Assembly: GCA_017979445.1 (NCBI GenBank)
Contig: CM030718.1
Span: 15,106,760-15,170,759 of the forward strand
Origin: Akebia trifoliata
Taxonomy: Eukaryota; Streptophyta; Magnoliopsida; Ranunculales; Lardizabalaceae
Length of the DNA stretch: 64,000 nucleotides
Reading direction: 5' to 3'
The notes below the pieces were generated by a model, which ran no database searches, was not told where the DNA came from, and saw nothing but the letters and a program-made list of their open reading frames with translations. The position numbers were made by a program, and so were the translations under genes. Below, piece after piece: positions 9,639-21,081 of this stretch (position 1 is the first letter of the stretch; the number at the start of each line of letters is the position of its first letter).

Positions 9639-12245
9639 CTATTGAGGATCAGACTTGAAAAATCCCAAGTATGGAAATATTGTTAGGATGACCTAATTTT
9701 TTTATTATTTAGTTCGATTTATTTTATTTGTTTATTTATTAATTTATTTTTGTGGCTTGATTGTGGATGATTTTGGGTATTGTATTTTTGCCCAAGTAAG
9801 TGTCACTTTTTGATGACCCCTAAATAATGAAAGATTCAAATTCACATATGAAAAGGATGGAATGATGAAGGTTGGGATAGCAATGTTAAAACATTTTTAA
9901 AGAACATTCTAGTAAGAATTAAGTCTAGGCACCTATTAATAAAACGTAGATCTCATTGAGTAAATTAATTTACAACCTGAGTTTACTCAATTTCGTTATC
10001 GAGAGTCTTGAATATTATCGATGCAAGTTCGGATTGTATTTTGTAAATCTAGAATTGTTGTTGAATGAAGGTTGGGACAACACTGTTAAAATATTTTTAT
10101 AGACCATTCTAGTGAGAATTAAGTATGGACACCTTTAATAAAACGTAAATCTCATCGAGTAGATTAATTTAGAACCTGAGTTCAGTCAATTTCGTTATCG
10201 GAAGCCTTGAATGTCATCGATGCAAGTTCAGATTGTATTTCGTAAATCTGTAATTGTTGCTGAATGAGGGTTGGGAAAACAATGTTAAAACATTTTTATA
10301 GAACATTCTAGTGATAATTAAGTCTGGGCACTTTTTAACAAAATGTAGATCTCATCGAGTAGATTAATTTAGAACCTGAATTTACTCAATTTCATTATCG
10401 GGAGCCTTGGATATCATCGATGCAAGTTTGGATTGTATTTTCCTAATTTACAGAAAATTTGAATTTATCTAATGTTAGCACAATTAATGTTCCTAATTTA
10501 TTTTATGAGAGTAAGCTCATTTGGCACTAAGATCTTTCTCTTTGATTTTCTTTTGGGATGTGATTCTAATTTTTTTTTATAATTTAGAAAAAAAAGGGTT
10601 CATCGCTCCCCATCTCAATAATTATCATTCTATTATCAATGTAACATCTATTGGAATCTCGATTTATTTTGGATCACCCAAAAGTGATCATTGATTGGAT
10701 CATAAAATTATAGAAATTATGCCTATTGCAATGTTTGGATCTGGTCAATTATTTCATGCCATATTCATTAATTGATTTGTCATTGATATATATATGAAAT
10801 GTGCATTGAATTATATAGATATGTTTTCAATCTTTCTCGATCAATGTATATATTTTACTTGAATGGTTTAATACCTTTACTTGTACACATGGGCCCGGGC
10901 ACACCCCACCTTGGTTTACACACACTACTAGCACGTTTATTACTTTGCACACTTGCATCTCCAATATAGCCAACGTGACACTAGTGCGCGACCCGGACTC
11001 TTTAGAGATGCGACGTCATTTATGAAAACCACAACTCCAGTCATGTACCTTAGGGTATATAAAATTGGGGCATCAGTACCGTCTGATTAGGTGACTCTAA
11101 AAGGTATATCGATACACCCAGGCTAGAATGACCTGAGCCTTTGACCTATTGTAAGTCACACAGTCACATGTCTCGATTGTCAATGTAGTACTAGTACGTG
11201 GTCGGTCCCCTTGTGGGATGCTAAACCATTTATGAAAGCTACAATCCTAGACTCATACATATATAGTATATCAAGATAATCGAAGTTCATCAATTGCACT
11301 TCTTGGTCAAAATCAGTACCTAAGAGAGATTCTGCCCCGTTATACCCTACTGTACGAGGGGGATAGACTACGTTTATTCTAGACGAGAGGTATTTAAGAG
11401 GGCCCTTGCTCAGCATCGTGCGCCACCTTTCAACTGGGGATTAAATTGGTTGCTTTTGACTTTAGAGATGTGGGTTGAAGTCCTAGATTATCACCTATAT
11501 GGTATATCAAACCAAGCCACTACGTACAGTCTGATTGAGTACGCTCGAGAGGTATATGGGTGTACTTGGGCAAGGGTGGCCAGATAAATTGCATTGCACG
11601 TAGTAAACCTAGAATCTAGAAGCCTTCCTATAGGTTATGACCTAAACTGACTATGGGTGTTCTCGGTTTGGTTTATTTAATCCAACCAACAGGTAAGTGG
11701 GTAGACTGATCCAGACCGTTCAAACTTGACCCACTATATCGGCCCAACCCAATCAATGAAATGTACCGATTAATTTGAACAAATTAAACCAGTTGACCAA
11801 ATTGACAAATAGATCAAATTGATCAATACCAAATCAGTTGGACTAATTGGTTTCACTTTTAAAGATCCAGACCACTTTATACCAAATAGATGCGATCTTA
11901 GGGTCAAATTTTTTTTTGTCTGATCAAAAGTTCAATCCCAATCAGGGGTAAACACGCGTCTAACCTTTCTCACTTTCTTGGTCAATATAGACTTATAGTG
12001 CATTTGGATTTGATATTTCCCACCGAACTTGGGCTATTCTATATCAAAATTTTAATCATGTGGTTAAGAGTCAAACCTTTAGAGTCAATGGTTAACCTTG
12101 ATTTACTTCCAATCAGGTAATAATTGCTCCTAAACATTCTAAACCATCATTTTTACTACTTTGGATCCGTGAAAAAAGTCATCTTTTCAGAGTATCATTG
12201 TCAAGTTCAAGTAGTCAGCCCTCGCCACAAAAAGAAACAAGTACA
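9639..12245 (+). mobile_element. O1 5' leader, non-coding, with repeats
   Basis: A 2.6 kb leader before gag. It holds three ~200-bp tandem copies (9862-10445) and then three looser copies of a module with GATGCGACGTCATTTATGAAA-like and CACACAGTCACATG-like blocks (about 10980-11530). The 78-codon minus-strand open frame at 11180-11416 lies in these modules and has no recognisable product. Ogre elements often carry an extra ORF upstream of gag; none is visible here. Confidence 0.65.
9862..10445. repeat. Three ~200-bp tandem repeats in O1 leader
   Basis: GTTGGGA with AATGTTAAAACATTTTTA starts units at 9871, 10071 and 10270. Each ends with CATCGATGCAAGTTYGGATTG. The spacings are 200 and 199 bp. 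Confidence 0.88.
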
Positions 12246-13737
12246 ATGGATGAAGCAATACTCCATCAAATTTTAGAATCTTTTCAAGCAAAAATTATCA
12301 CTTCTGTCCAAACACAAATTGAAGTCCTAAAGACTGAAAAGGAAAAAAGATAAAGCTATAGAACCTCAGGATGAGTTTGACCTCGTCGAAAACCAAGAAG
12401 ATGATCAATTACACGTCGACTCTGTCTTAGCTCATCGAATAACTCAGGTTGAAACTGCTTTGAAGAATATTAAAGATCCCGATGATCTTACACTTGGATT
12501 ATAGGCAATGACGTTATTTCTCATGGTCCGTCTTCCAGAGAAGTTCACGATACCAGACATAGAAAAGTTTGATGAGATTGGATGTCCTAGGACTCACTTA
12601 AAAGTATATATTGGCATTATGCAATCTCAGGGTTTGAGTGAAGAACAGATGACACAACTTTTTCAAAGAGCCCTTACAGGTCCTGCCCTATGCTGGCTTA
12701 TGTTATTGGATTCATCTCAGGTAAAAACATGGCATGAATTGATGAAGGAGTTTATTGGTCGGTATTCTTTCAACACGGATATTGAACTCACAAGAAGAGA
12801 CCTAGAAACTACTAAATAGAAGCTCGGGAAAACTTTCACTGAGTTCATTGCTCGATGGAGAGATAAAGCCTCTCAATTGTGGGATCGACCTCAAGAGAAA
12901 GAACAAGTCAAGATCATCCTCAAGAATCTCACTCCAAATTATGCCAAGTACTTGATGCCTTAGTACCTTCCCACTTTTCAATCCCTCCTTGAGGCTGAAA
13001 TTCAAGTTGAGGATGCCTACTCTTCGGGAATTTTTAGTAACCCATTTGAGTCAAAACCCAAACATTTCAAACCTAATGTTAATTCCTTACAAGTTGCTAA
13101 CACCTCTTTCACACTATCTCCTCAAGCTACTCAGCCCTTACAAGCCAAGCCGAGGAGATAATTTGCCAATCTTAGAATGTCCCTTAGTGTTGTTTATCAA
13201 AAATTGATGAAAAGGGGATTGCTGACACCTTTACAACCTAAGCCTTTGCCTAATCCTCTTCCTCCAAACATGGATAATGGGCATTTCTGTGAATTCCATT
13301 AGATGCTTGATCATATTCTTGATAGGTGTATTACTCTCCGTCATACTATCCAAGACTTGATTGAACAAGGAAAGGTCACCATAACCGTTCCTATCGCACC
13401 CAATATTAAAACTAATCATTTACCTACCTTTCAAAATCAACCTTCCTCTTCTTTGAACCTAATATCCCTATTCAAATCTAAGTCGGTTGACCCAATTTTC
13501 TTCATTTATTCAGTCGTTCTTAACAATGTACCTCCACCATGCCGAGATGAGCATATCTATCCCAATGCAGCACTAAAACTAAAGAACAGAGAGATTATTA
13601 AAGCAACATGTTGTCTAACATATGACAGGCTTGAATTGAAATATGAAGAGATAGTAAAAACAGGCAAGTTCAAGTCATCTACCAAAGATAATCGAAGTGG
13701 CATAGACTCTAGAATTATGTCCTTCCATTCAGAATGA
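12246..13737 (+). pseudogene. gag: O1 gag (Ogre/Tat-type capsid), degraded
   Basis: Gag would form the retroelement particle and package its RNA. Starting at ATG 12246 (MDEAILHQILESFQ), the frame hits a stop and shifts. It then resumes through a capsid-like region (12508-13010) with GLSEEQMTQLFQRALTGPA, WHELMKEFIGRYSF and FTEFIARWRDKASQLW, the usual hallmarks of the Retrotrans_gag fold in Tat elements. Stops interrupt it after DLETTK, after KYLMP and elsewhere. A degenerate zinc knuckle near 13285 reads CEFH, stop, then HILDRCITL, matching the intact CEFHQNLGHHTDRC of O2. The last 75 residues or so, to the stop at 13737, do not look like the O2 continuation. No protease or RT follows. Confidence 0.85.
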
Positions 13738-14703
13738 TGTCGTCTCTTTAAGTCTTCTTAGTTTTTTTTTAACTTCAGTTGCGCGAGTCTTTGAGTTCAA
13801 TTAGTCATCTTTAATTTTGGGCTTTAGTCAGGTTTGTTGATCTGTATTCTTTTTTATTCTAATAAATAAAGAAATTTTTGATTATCATGTGTGCAATAAT
13901 GATGTGAACATAAAATCTAACATGAGAAATGCCTTAAAGCTCACTAATCAAATTTAATAAATATTAGAATTAAAGAGTACACTAAAAAAGTGCAAATGGG
14001 TATTACGTTATCCTCAAGAAAATATGAGAGAGTAATAAACTTATTTGAGAAATTGAACAACGTTCCTTCATGGTCTCATGAGGATAGGTTGTACCAAAAT
14101 AAATCAAGGCATTAAGTTGAGGTTGAACATCAAAATCAAAGATTATCAATCAAGAATGATGAAACCATCACAAATGTGCCAAAACCCACAAGAAGGGATC
14201 CATCATGTTTTTTACTCAGAGAAAATAATCTTCATTAACAAAAGAACATAAGATTTTCTTCGAAGTTTGAAAATAGTTGAACGAGTCAATGTCAAATACA
14301 AAGAACTCAATCACACTCAACTTCGTAAAAGAAGACTAAAGATTACTCCTTCTCAAAAGAAGATTGAAGATTGCTCATTCTCAGAAAAAATAAAAGATAA
14401 CCCCTTCTCAGAAGAAGACTGAAGATTATTTTTTCTCAAAAAAAGACTTTCTTCGACAGAGCAATTAAGACATCAAGTTCCTAGAACTTTAATCAAATCA
14501 ATTAGCACTTCACCAAAGGAGGCCTTCTTTGGTCAAACTATTTTCCTATCTTACCAAGGAAAAGATAATCTCATTTAAGTCCCATTGCAGCCTCTGAAAA
14601 AAATCAATAGCCTCTTCTTTCTAAATCATACCAACCAATCTAAAGAGAGAAGTCTAAGTATGAACAACGTTTTGACTTGATCCCAAAAGAAAAAAAAATA
14701 TTT

Positions 14704-14733
14704 GGGGTACGTAGGCAACCTGAGAAGTTACTT
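14704..14733 (+). other. 30-base block shared exactly with O4
   Basis: It starts GGGGTACGTAGGCAACCTG and is identical over 30 bases to the reverse complement of 42535-42564. Both copies lie just after the place where pol ends or would end. Confidence 0.85.
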
Positions 14734-15114
14734 CAGGCCCGGTCACAAAAAAAAATGTATTCTCTTAAGAAAAGTGTTATCTAAATGAAAAATCCCCTAT
14801 TGAAAGGTTCAAAAGCAAATAATGCCAAACTATGAGCATTAAAAAAAATCAAAAGAATTGATAAAAAAAAAAAATGCCAAACTAGGGGCATTAGAAAAAA
14901 AGTCAAAAGAATTTACAAAAAAGAATGATAAAAAAAGATAATATTAGACTAGGGGCATTTTGGAAAGTCGAGTCTTTTACCCTTTCTTTCTAAACCATGT
15001 CCTAAATCCACCTATTAAGTCCTCTTGAATGCTAATCGACTCAGTTAAGGTATAGGAAATTAAGAAGCTGTCGAGTTGAATATTCAAGATCATCGAGAAA
15101 AAAAGAGAAGTCCA

Positions 15115-15286
15115 CTAAGTCAGAAACCCGAAAAGGCAAGTTAGGAAAAATTTAGGGCATAACCATAAAAAAGAAAGCCTGCTAGGTTGAAAACCTGGAA
15201 AGGTGACCTAGGCAAAAATCAAGACATTTTTAGAAAAAAGAAAAGAAAAATTAGCTAAGTTGAAAATCTAGAAATGCAACCTAAGC
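15115..15286 (+). repeat. Three hairpin units (~70-bp spacing) in O1 3' UTR
   Basis: Units start near 15115, 15182 and 15255. The best is CTAGGT at 15182-15187 pairing with ACCTAG at 15206-15211, around a loop with GAAAACCTGGAAAGG. The first pairs CTAA with TTAG; the third is decayed. The same hairpin occurs three times in O4. Confidence 0.75.
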
Positions 15287-15889
15287 AAAAATTAGGGCAT
15301 CATCAAATGGGAGGAAATGTCCCATCAATAAGAAAAATTTAGAAGGAAGCTTGTGTAGAAACTAGGAAATGCAGAATCATTTAAGTCACAACATTCGACG
15401 AAGACAATGTTGAAGTCAAAAAAGTCAGAAGTCATCTTGAACATTGTAAGATCTTCAAGAGTATGTTTATTTGTTCAAGTATTCGATAATGGAAGATATA
15501 GAATTATCAACCACTTTGAAAAGAAAAATCTTCTATTCTAATATTTATCAAGATTTTTTAAGTCCAGCTCAAACATTTTTCAAACGAAATTCGAAAGAAA
15601 ATGATCAATCCCTTATTGCACATATGATAATCTTAAGAGTCTTAAATTTAAGGGAATGTCAGTTATTTTCTCTGTCATACATTAGAGTCCATATTTTTCA
15701 AGCGTAATCCATTTCATCAATCTCGTAGTCAAGTTTCAGTTAAAGCCAATCTTGAAACTAGGGGGCATTTTTGAAAGTCATTTAATTCTAAAATTTTGTT
15801 TTTAATTACATGATAAAAAGAAAAATCTTACTTGAAAGTCCGATGAAGTCCAATGATAATTATGAATCCAGATGCATGATAAGCTAATA

Positions 15890-16660
15890 AAGATCTGATA
15901 TTTTAAACTTTGAGCTTGATTTTGAATCATAGAATGAATCAATAGTATTGTTTAAGCTCCTATAAATCTAAGCCCGAGAAACGTGACAAAATAAGTTCGA
16001 GTCTGAAAAAGGAGACTCCAACTTTTTTGAATCATAAAATGAATTAATAAGATTGTTTAAGTTCCTATAAATCTAAGTCCGAGAAACGTTACTTAGTAAG
16101 TTTGAGTCTAAGAAACAAGACTCCAACTTTTTTGAATCATAGAATGAATTAATAGGATTGTTTAAGTTTCTATAAATCTAAGTCTGATAAACGTGGCTTA
16201 GTAAGTTCGAGTCCGAGAAACGAGACTCCAACTTTTTTTTAATCATAGAATGAATTAATATGATTGTTTAAAGTTCCTGTAAACTTTAGCCTGAGAAACG
16301 TGACTTAGTAAGTTCGAGCCCGAGAAACGAGACTCCAACTTCTTTTGAATCATAAAATGAATTAACAAGATTGTTTAAGTTTCTGTAAACCTTAGCCCGA
16401 GAAACGTGACTTAGTAAGTTCGAGTTCGAGAAATGAGACTCCAACTTTTTTTTAATCATAGAATGAATTAACAGGATTGTTTAAGTTCAGGTAACCTTAG
16501 CCCAAGAAGCGTGGCTTTAATAAGTCAAGTCCGAGAAACGAGACTTCAACTTTTTTGAATCATAGAATGGATTAACAGGATTGTTTAAGTTCCTTAGCCT
16601 GAGAAGCGTGGCTAAAATAGGCTCGAGTCCGATAAACGAGACTCAAACTTTTTTGAAATC
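15890..16660 (+). repeat. ~105-bp tandem array in O1 3' UTR, two hairpins per unit
   Basis: There are seven units; GACTCCAAC-like anchors lie at about 16013, 16119, 16223, 16331, 16437, 16542 and 16639. Each unit has GAGTC-(CGAGAAACGA)-GACTC and an AGCC-(CGAGAAACGT)-GGCT-like hairpin. The same array, more decayed, is at 23830-24250. Confidence 0.88.
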
Positions 16661-16965
16661 TGAAAAAGAATTTCAAATAAGATTTAATGAAGTTCCTACA
16701 ATGTTACGACTCCAATTACCTCATTGTTCAACCTTATCATGATTGCTTTCGTTGCATAAGCACATTTCAATTTTGAATCATTATTGTCACTGAGAGAAGA
16801 TCTCTAAGACCTAACTCTTTTTTACTCAATAAGCATCATACCATTGCACACACATGCACTTTTGCATTAGTCTGGGAGAATTTTCTAAAATTTGAGGATC
16901 TAACATCGTCAGTAAGAGTTTAAGCTCAAGGATCTGACAACCTTTTAGTTTGAAATGCCCCAGGT

Positions 16966-18516
16966 ATCTCAAACTAACAAAACTATAGAAACCACGCTAC
17001 GCTAGGAAAATATAACCCCAAAAACATATAAATCATCATTTTTTAGACAAAAAGAAGCTTCACGATAAAAATCACTAAAAAATGATCAAATTACCAAAAT
17101 ACCCTTAACTTCAAAACATCCTTAGAGCTTACATTACGCTTAGAAAAATTCTTTCAAACACATAAAAGAATAAATCGAAATCAAATAAATCATTTCACCA
17201 ATTTTCACAAAATTTGATAAAATCATGAAAATGCCCCTCATAAAGATCATGATCATTTCACACAAAAAATTTCATAAATGAAAAAAACCAATATTTCCAT
17301 TGAATTCCTTACGAAAAATCGATTCCAAAACATCATGGAACATTAAAAAATGACTTAAAAAATAAAAAGTTCTTTCCGAGGGCAAAATGATAATTTACAA
17401 TTTTAATAATTAAAAATTCTGAAATAATAATTAAAATATTAATTAATGTAAAGTAAAATTCTAATTAAAATTCAAGTCAATCAAATAAGACTTAAGTCAA
17501 AATCCTAAAGTCAAGTCAATCAAGCAAGAGTTAAGTCAAAATCTTAAAGTCAAGTCAATCAAGTAAGACTTAAGTCAAAACCCTAAATTCAAATCAATCA
17601 AGTAAGACTTAAGTCAAAATCTTAAAGTCAAGTCAATCAAGTGAGACTTAAGTCCAAAATCCTAAATCAATCTAATAAGACCAAAGTCAAAACCCTAATA
17701 GAATTATAATTAAACTAAAAAACTATAAAAAAGAAACCTAATTAAACTCTAAAACTATCTAAAAGAAACCTAATTAAACTCTAAAACTATTTAATAGAAT
17801 TCTAATTAAACTATAAAATGATCTAATGTAATTATAATTAAACACTAACTCTATTTTAAAATAATTCTAATTAAACACTAACTCTATCTAAAAAGTACTT
17901 TAAAAAATCTATAAATAAGGGTCCCTACAACCTATTTTTGGATAAAAAAATAAATCTTAAGAAAAGTAGGTCAAAAAGCTTTCTAGCCTCCTATAAACTT
18001 TAATTTTGAAATCCCAACTCTTTATGTAACATCCATACCCTAACTTTAACTCAAAAAATACTTAGAAACCCCTCAAAAATACCCAAAAATCTATAAACAA
18101 ATTAGAAATATTCAGATTTAAGGAGGTACTTCATCTTAGAGGTCTGAAGCGAATCCGGTTACAGAACAAAGCAATGAGTACTATACGAGGAGTTATTTTA
18201 TCAGATCTGAGGGAACAAAATCGTTGCGTTAAAAAGGTAAATATTTTTATTTATTTTTATTATTATTTAAGTCTTTTTAGCAATGTAATCATTTTTTAGA
18301 ATTAGTAGAGACTGGTGTTTGCCGGGCGGGGTTGGTGCCTAACACCTTCCAATCCCATAATGTGATCCCCGGACTCAATATTTTTTAATAGATTAGTTGT
18401 TTGTTTATTTGTTTCGAGTCAATGTTCAGTTCCTAGACCATAATAACTAGGTGGCGACTCCCAAATCTCAAAGTCAAAAGCGGATCCGCACACCCCACGG
18501 ATCAAGGACGCTTTTA
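16966..18516 (+). mobile_element. O1 3' LTR (LTR2), 5'-truncated
   Basis: It is collinear with 8092-9619, starting at GGTATCTCAAACTAAC. The first ~110 bp and the polypurine tract are missing. It ends GACGCTTTTA where the canonical end is GCGCTTTCA, followed by the ATACC duplication. Confidence 0.87.
17909..17917 (+). promoter_or_regulatory. LTR2 TATA box (O1 3' LTR)
   Basis: CTATAAATA is in the position conserved among LTR2 copies. Confidence 0.6.
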
Positions 18517-18521
18517 ATACC
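18517..18521. other. O1 target-site duplication, right (ATACC)
   Basis: Exact copy of 7978-7982. Confidence 0.9.
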
Positions 18522-18857
18522 AGTTTTGTGTTGATATAATTCTATTTTTTAAAAAGTTTTATCGACTTCGTGTCGATGCCAGCTCTGTGCTGATGAAACT
18601 CCATTTTTCAAAATGTTTTATCAACTCCGTGTTGATGTCAGGTTTGTGTTGATGCCAACTCCTTGTTGATGCCAGCTCCATGCTGATATAATTATTTTCA
18701 AAAGTATACCACCTAACTTCACGTTGATGCCGACTCCTTGTCGAGGCCAGCTCCTTGTTGATGCCGACTCTGTGTCGATGCCAGCTCCGTATTGATGTAA
18801 TCTCTGTGCTGATATAATTATTTTCAAAAATACACAATCCAGCTCCGTGTTGATTTT
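18522..18857. repeat. Right half of GACTCCGTGTCGATGCC hairpin array
   Basis: This continues the array at 7735-7977. Clear paired modules are CGAC-TTCGT-GTCG (18563-18575) and CAGC-TCTGT-GCTG (18580-18592), followed by CAAC/GTTG variants. Minus-strand open frames here are only translations of the repeat. Confidence 0.82.
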
Positions 18858-18869
18858 GTTTTAAAACTC

Positions 18870-21070
18870 ATTTACTTTATAATAAATAACTTGACCCTAG
18901 CATATGAATCATTATGTGATAATTGGCAAGAAACCCGGCTACAGGTTTCATTACAGACTGAGGATTTGGGGTCCCCTTCTCAATTGACAACATTAAGACA
19001 CTATGATCTTCAATGAACAACTGATTAGTATTGAGGGAGTTCATGTCAAGTTGCCAGTCTTCAGCTTCTTTTTCTTCTACTTTTATGCTAGTTTCCTTTT
19101 CAGGTCAATCCATATCAAGGAAGATTTCAAACCCAGGTAGATGAGTACCCGTGATGTGATTAATGAATGGCTTTGGGAACCTACAGTAACAGAAGACTTC
19201 TCCTTCTTTCATGAAATATCCATTAAGAGTTTTATGATAAGACTTCATTTTAATCAAATCTGTGGTGTGCCCTAGCCACTTTGCACTTGCCTTGTCCCGT
19301 TTCATCTTCCAATATTAGGCCCAATTTTCCTTAGTAGGGTTATATCCTAACTCGAATGTGCCGATGACTTTTTTGATCACTTATACTTCTTTAAGACCTT
19401 GTTGCTTGCAACCTAGGCCCATACTCGGAAAAAACCTCATATTCTTGAACATGTTAGCTATACAGTAATTGAAAGTATTCTCAATAGGGAAATGTTCTTT
19501 CATGGAGTGATCCCATTGAACTGAGCAAATTTTCTCAAATTCGAACCCATTGAGCTTTATCCCCTATTGTTTTGGTTGAATCTCGAGTAACGGCTCACTC
19601 TTAGCTTTGGTACTGTTTACAATTCCAACAATTTTATTATCTCTATGAAGAGTGATCACCAGTCCATCTTTAATAAATTTAAACCTTTTGATGTAACATA
19701 GAAGTTATGGCTTTAATTTGGTGTAGCCATGGTCTTCCTAATAATAGATTAAAACAACATTGGATGTCTATAACCTGAAATTCTATAGGAAATTTAGTTA
19801 TGCCTATGGACAATCGAAGGTGTAAAATTCCGAGTACATCCCTCTTGGTGTTATCATATGCTCTAACACCCTGATTAGTGGGCTTGAGATCTTCAACTTT
19901 AAACTCGAGGCACGTAGCAGTCTTCAAAGGGCAAACATTCAATGCACTTCCATTATCAATTAAAACCAGAGGTACCCTCATCCTGTTGCAGCCGACTATA
20001 ATGGGTAACTAGTTAATATGGCTTGCTTCCTCTTTTGGAAGATCTGAGTCTGAGAAAGACAGGATGTTCTCTATATAAGTTGCCCCTGCTATATTGGCCA
20101 GCTGATCTAGAGAAGTATCGAGGGAAACTTGGATTGTACTTAACGTTTTGAAAATAGCCTCCCTATGGGCAATGGAAGCCATGAGCAAACCGCAAACTGC
20201 GATATTAGCCCCCGATCTCTTCAACTACTTGATTACAGAGTCATCTTCTTTTATATTCTCTTTAATGGGATCTATTTCTTTTCTCACCAAGACTACAGGA
20301 TTTTCAACACGGAGTTCTGGTGGCTTAAAAAATCTTCTTCCTTGGGTCATATGTCTAACTTCATCACTGGAAAGGGAAAAAGACTCATCTTCTTTAGTCA
20401 ACAAGTATGAATCTTCATCTATCAAAAGACAGGACTTTTTGGGTTCATTTGAGCTAACAAGTAACTAGTTAATGCAGGGACACTGTAACAAGGTGGGGAT
20501 AGATAGTATACATCGTCAAAAGTTAGATCGAAGGGCTCGTAGCTTATGGTAAAGACTTCATCGGTGAAAGTTATTCTGATGATGGGGAAACTGGGTGGTT
20601 TGACTTGGATGGGATGAATGAGAGATATAGGGTCAAATGGTAATTGGGTGTTGGAAACCATGTTTAAGGTTGGTGGAGATTGATAGGCAAGTAATGGATT
20701 AGTGGTGACATTTGATAATGTTGGCCTAAGGATTGTGATCTTTTTGTTGTCTATAAGGTTTTGAATGGCATGACACAAGGTGATACATCGATCAGTGTGA
20801 TGGCCAAGGTTTTGATGGAATTCACAAAATAAGTTCGGGTTATGTCCAGTTGGCAAGGGATTTGGCAATGGTCGGGGTAGGATAGGGGTAAGAAGACCTT
20901 TTTTCAATAGTTTTTGAAAAGCTACTGTAAGAGTCATCTCTAGATTGGTAAATTGACGCGGAGTTTAGGGTTGACTTGAGTGAGTTTGATTATTGGTCTG
21001 GCTTGGAGGTTGAACTGGGGTAGCTAATGTGTTGGCTATGTAAATATGATCGGTACTAGGTTTGAGAACA
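18870..21070 (-). pseudogene. gag-pro: O2: gag C-terminus, protease and linker of an Ogre/Tat element
   Basis: Read on the minus strand from 21070. A proline/glutamine-rich gag linker leads to a degenerate zinc knuckle (CEFHQNLGHHTDRC), followed by LCHAIQNLIDNKKITI. After a frameshift near 20424 and in-frame stops near 20224 and 20008 comes an aspartic protease: VLIDNGSALNVCP (the active D-N-G variant usual in Tat elements) through FNLLLGRPWLH (19981-19679). Downstream, LPGFEIFLDMD near 19110 matches the protease-RT spacer. RT, RNase H and integrase are absent; the sequence runs into the hairpin array. Only a few disabling changes are visible, so O2 is less decayed than the O1 gag. Confidence 0.85.
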
Positions 21071-21081
21071 TATGATTTCTT

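Larger units (their letters stand above)
13738..16953 (+). mobile_element. O1 3' untranslated region
   Basis: Non-coding, about 3.2 kb. From left to right: A-rich sequence with CTCAGAAGAAGATTGAAGA-like repeats (14330-14460); a 30-base block at 14704-14733 identical to one in O4; repeated ATGCCAAACTAGGGGCATT stretches (14820-14960); three covarying hairpins (15115-15286); and a ~105-bp array (15890-16660). A GAGGATCTAACATCGTCAG block (16890-16920) matches the sequence just before the 3' LTR in O3 and, reversed, O4 and O6. The 78-codon frame at 15471-15707 has no recognisable domain. Confidence 0.75.
7983..18516 (+). mobile_element. O1: complete Ogre/Tat-like Ty3/gypsy element, pol-less
   Basis: This is a 10.5 kb element with two LTR2 copies in the same orientation, a primer site, a long leader, a broken gag and a 3.2 kb 3' UTR. 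It is bounded by the 5-bp duplication ATACC. Pol is missing altogether: gag is followed by 3' UTR sequence homologous to that after integrase in O4. The element is therefore either an internal-deletion derivative or a gag-only non-autonomous form. Both outer termini are mutated from TG and CA to TA, suggesting considerable age. About 350 bp around the polypurine tract and the 3' LTR start have also been lost, near 16953-16966. Confidence 0.88.
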
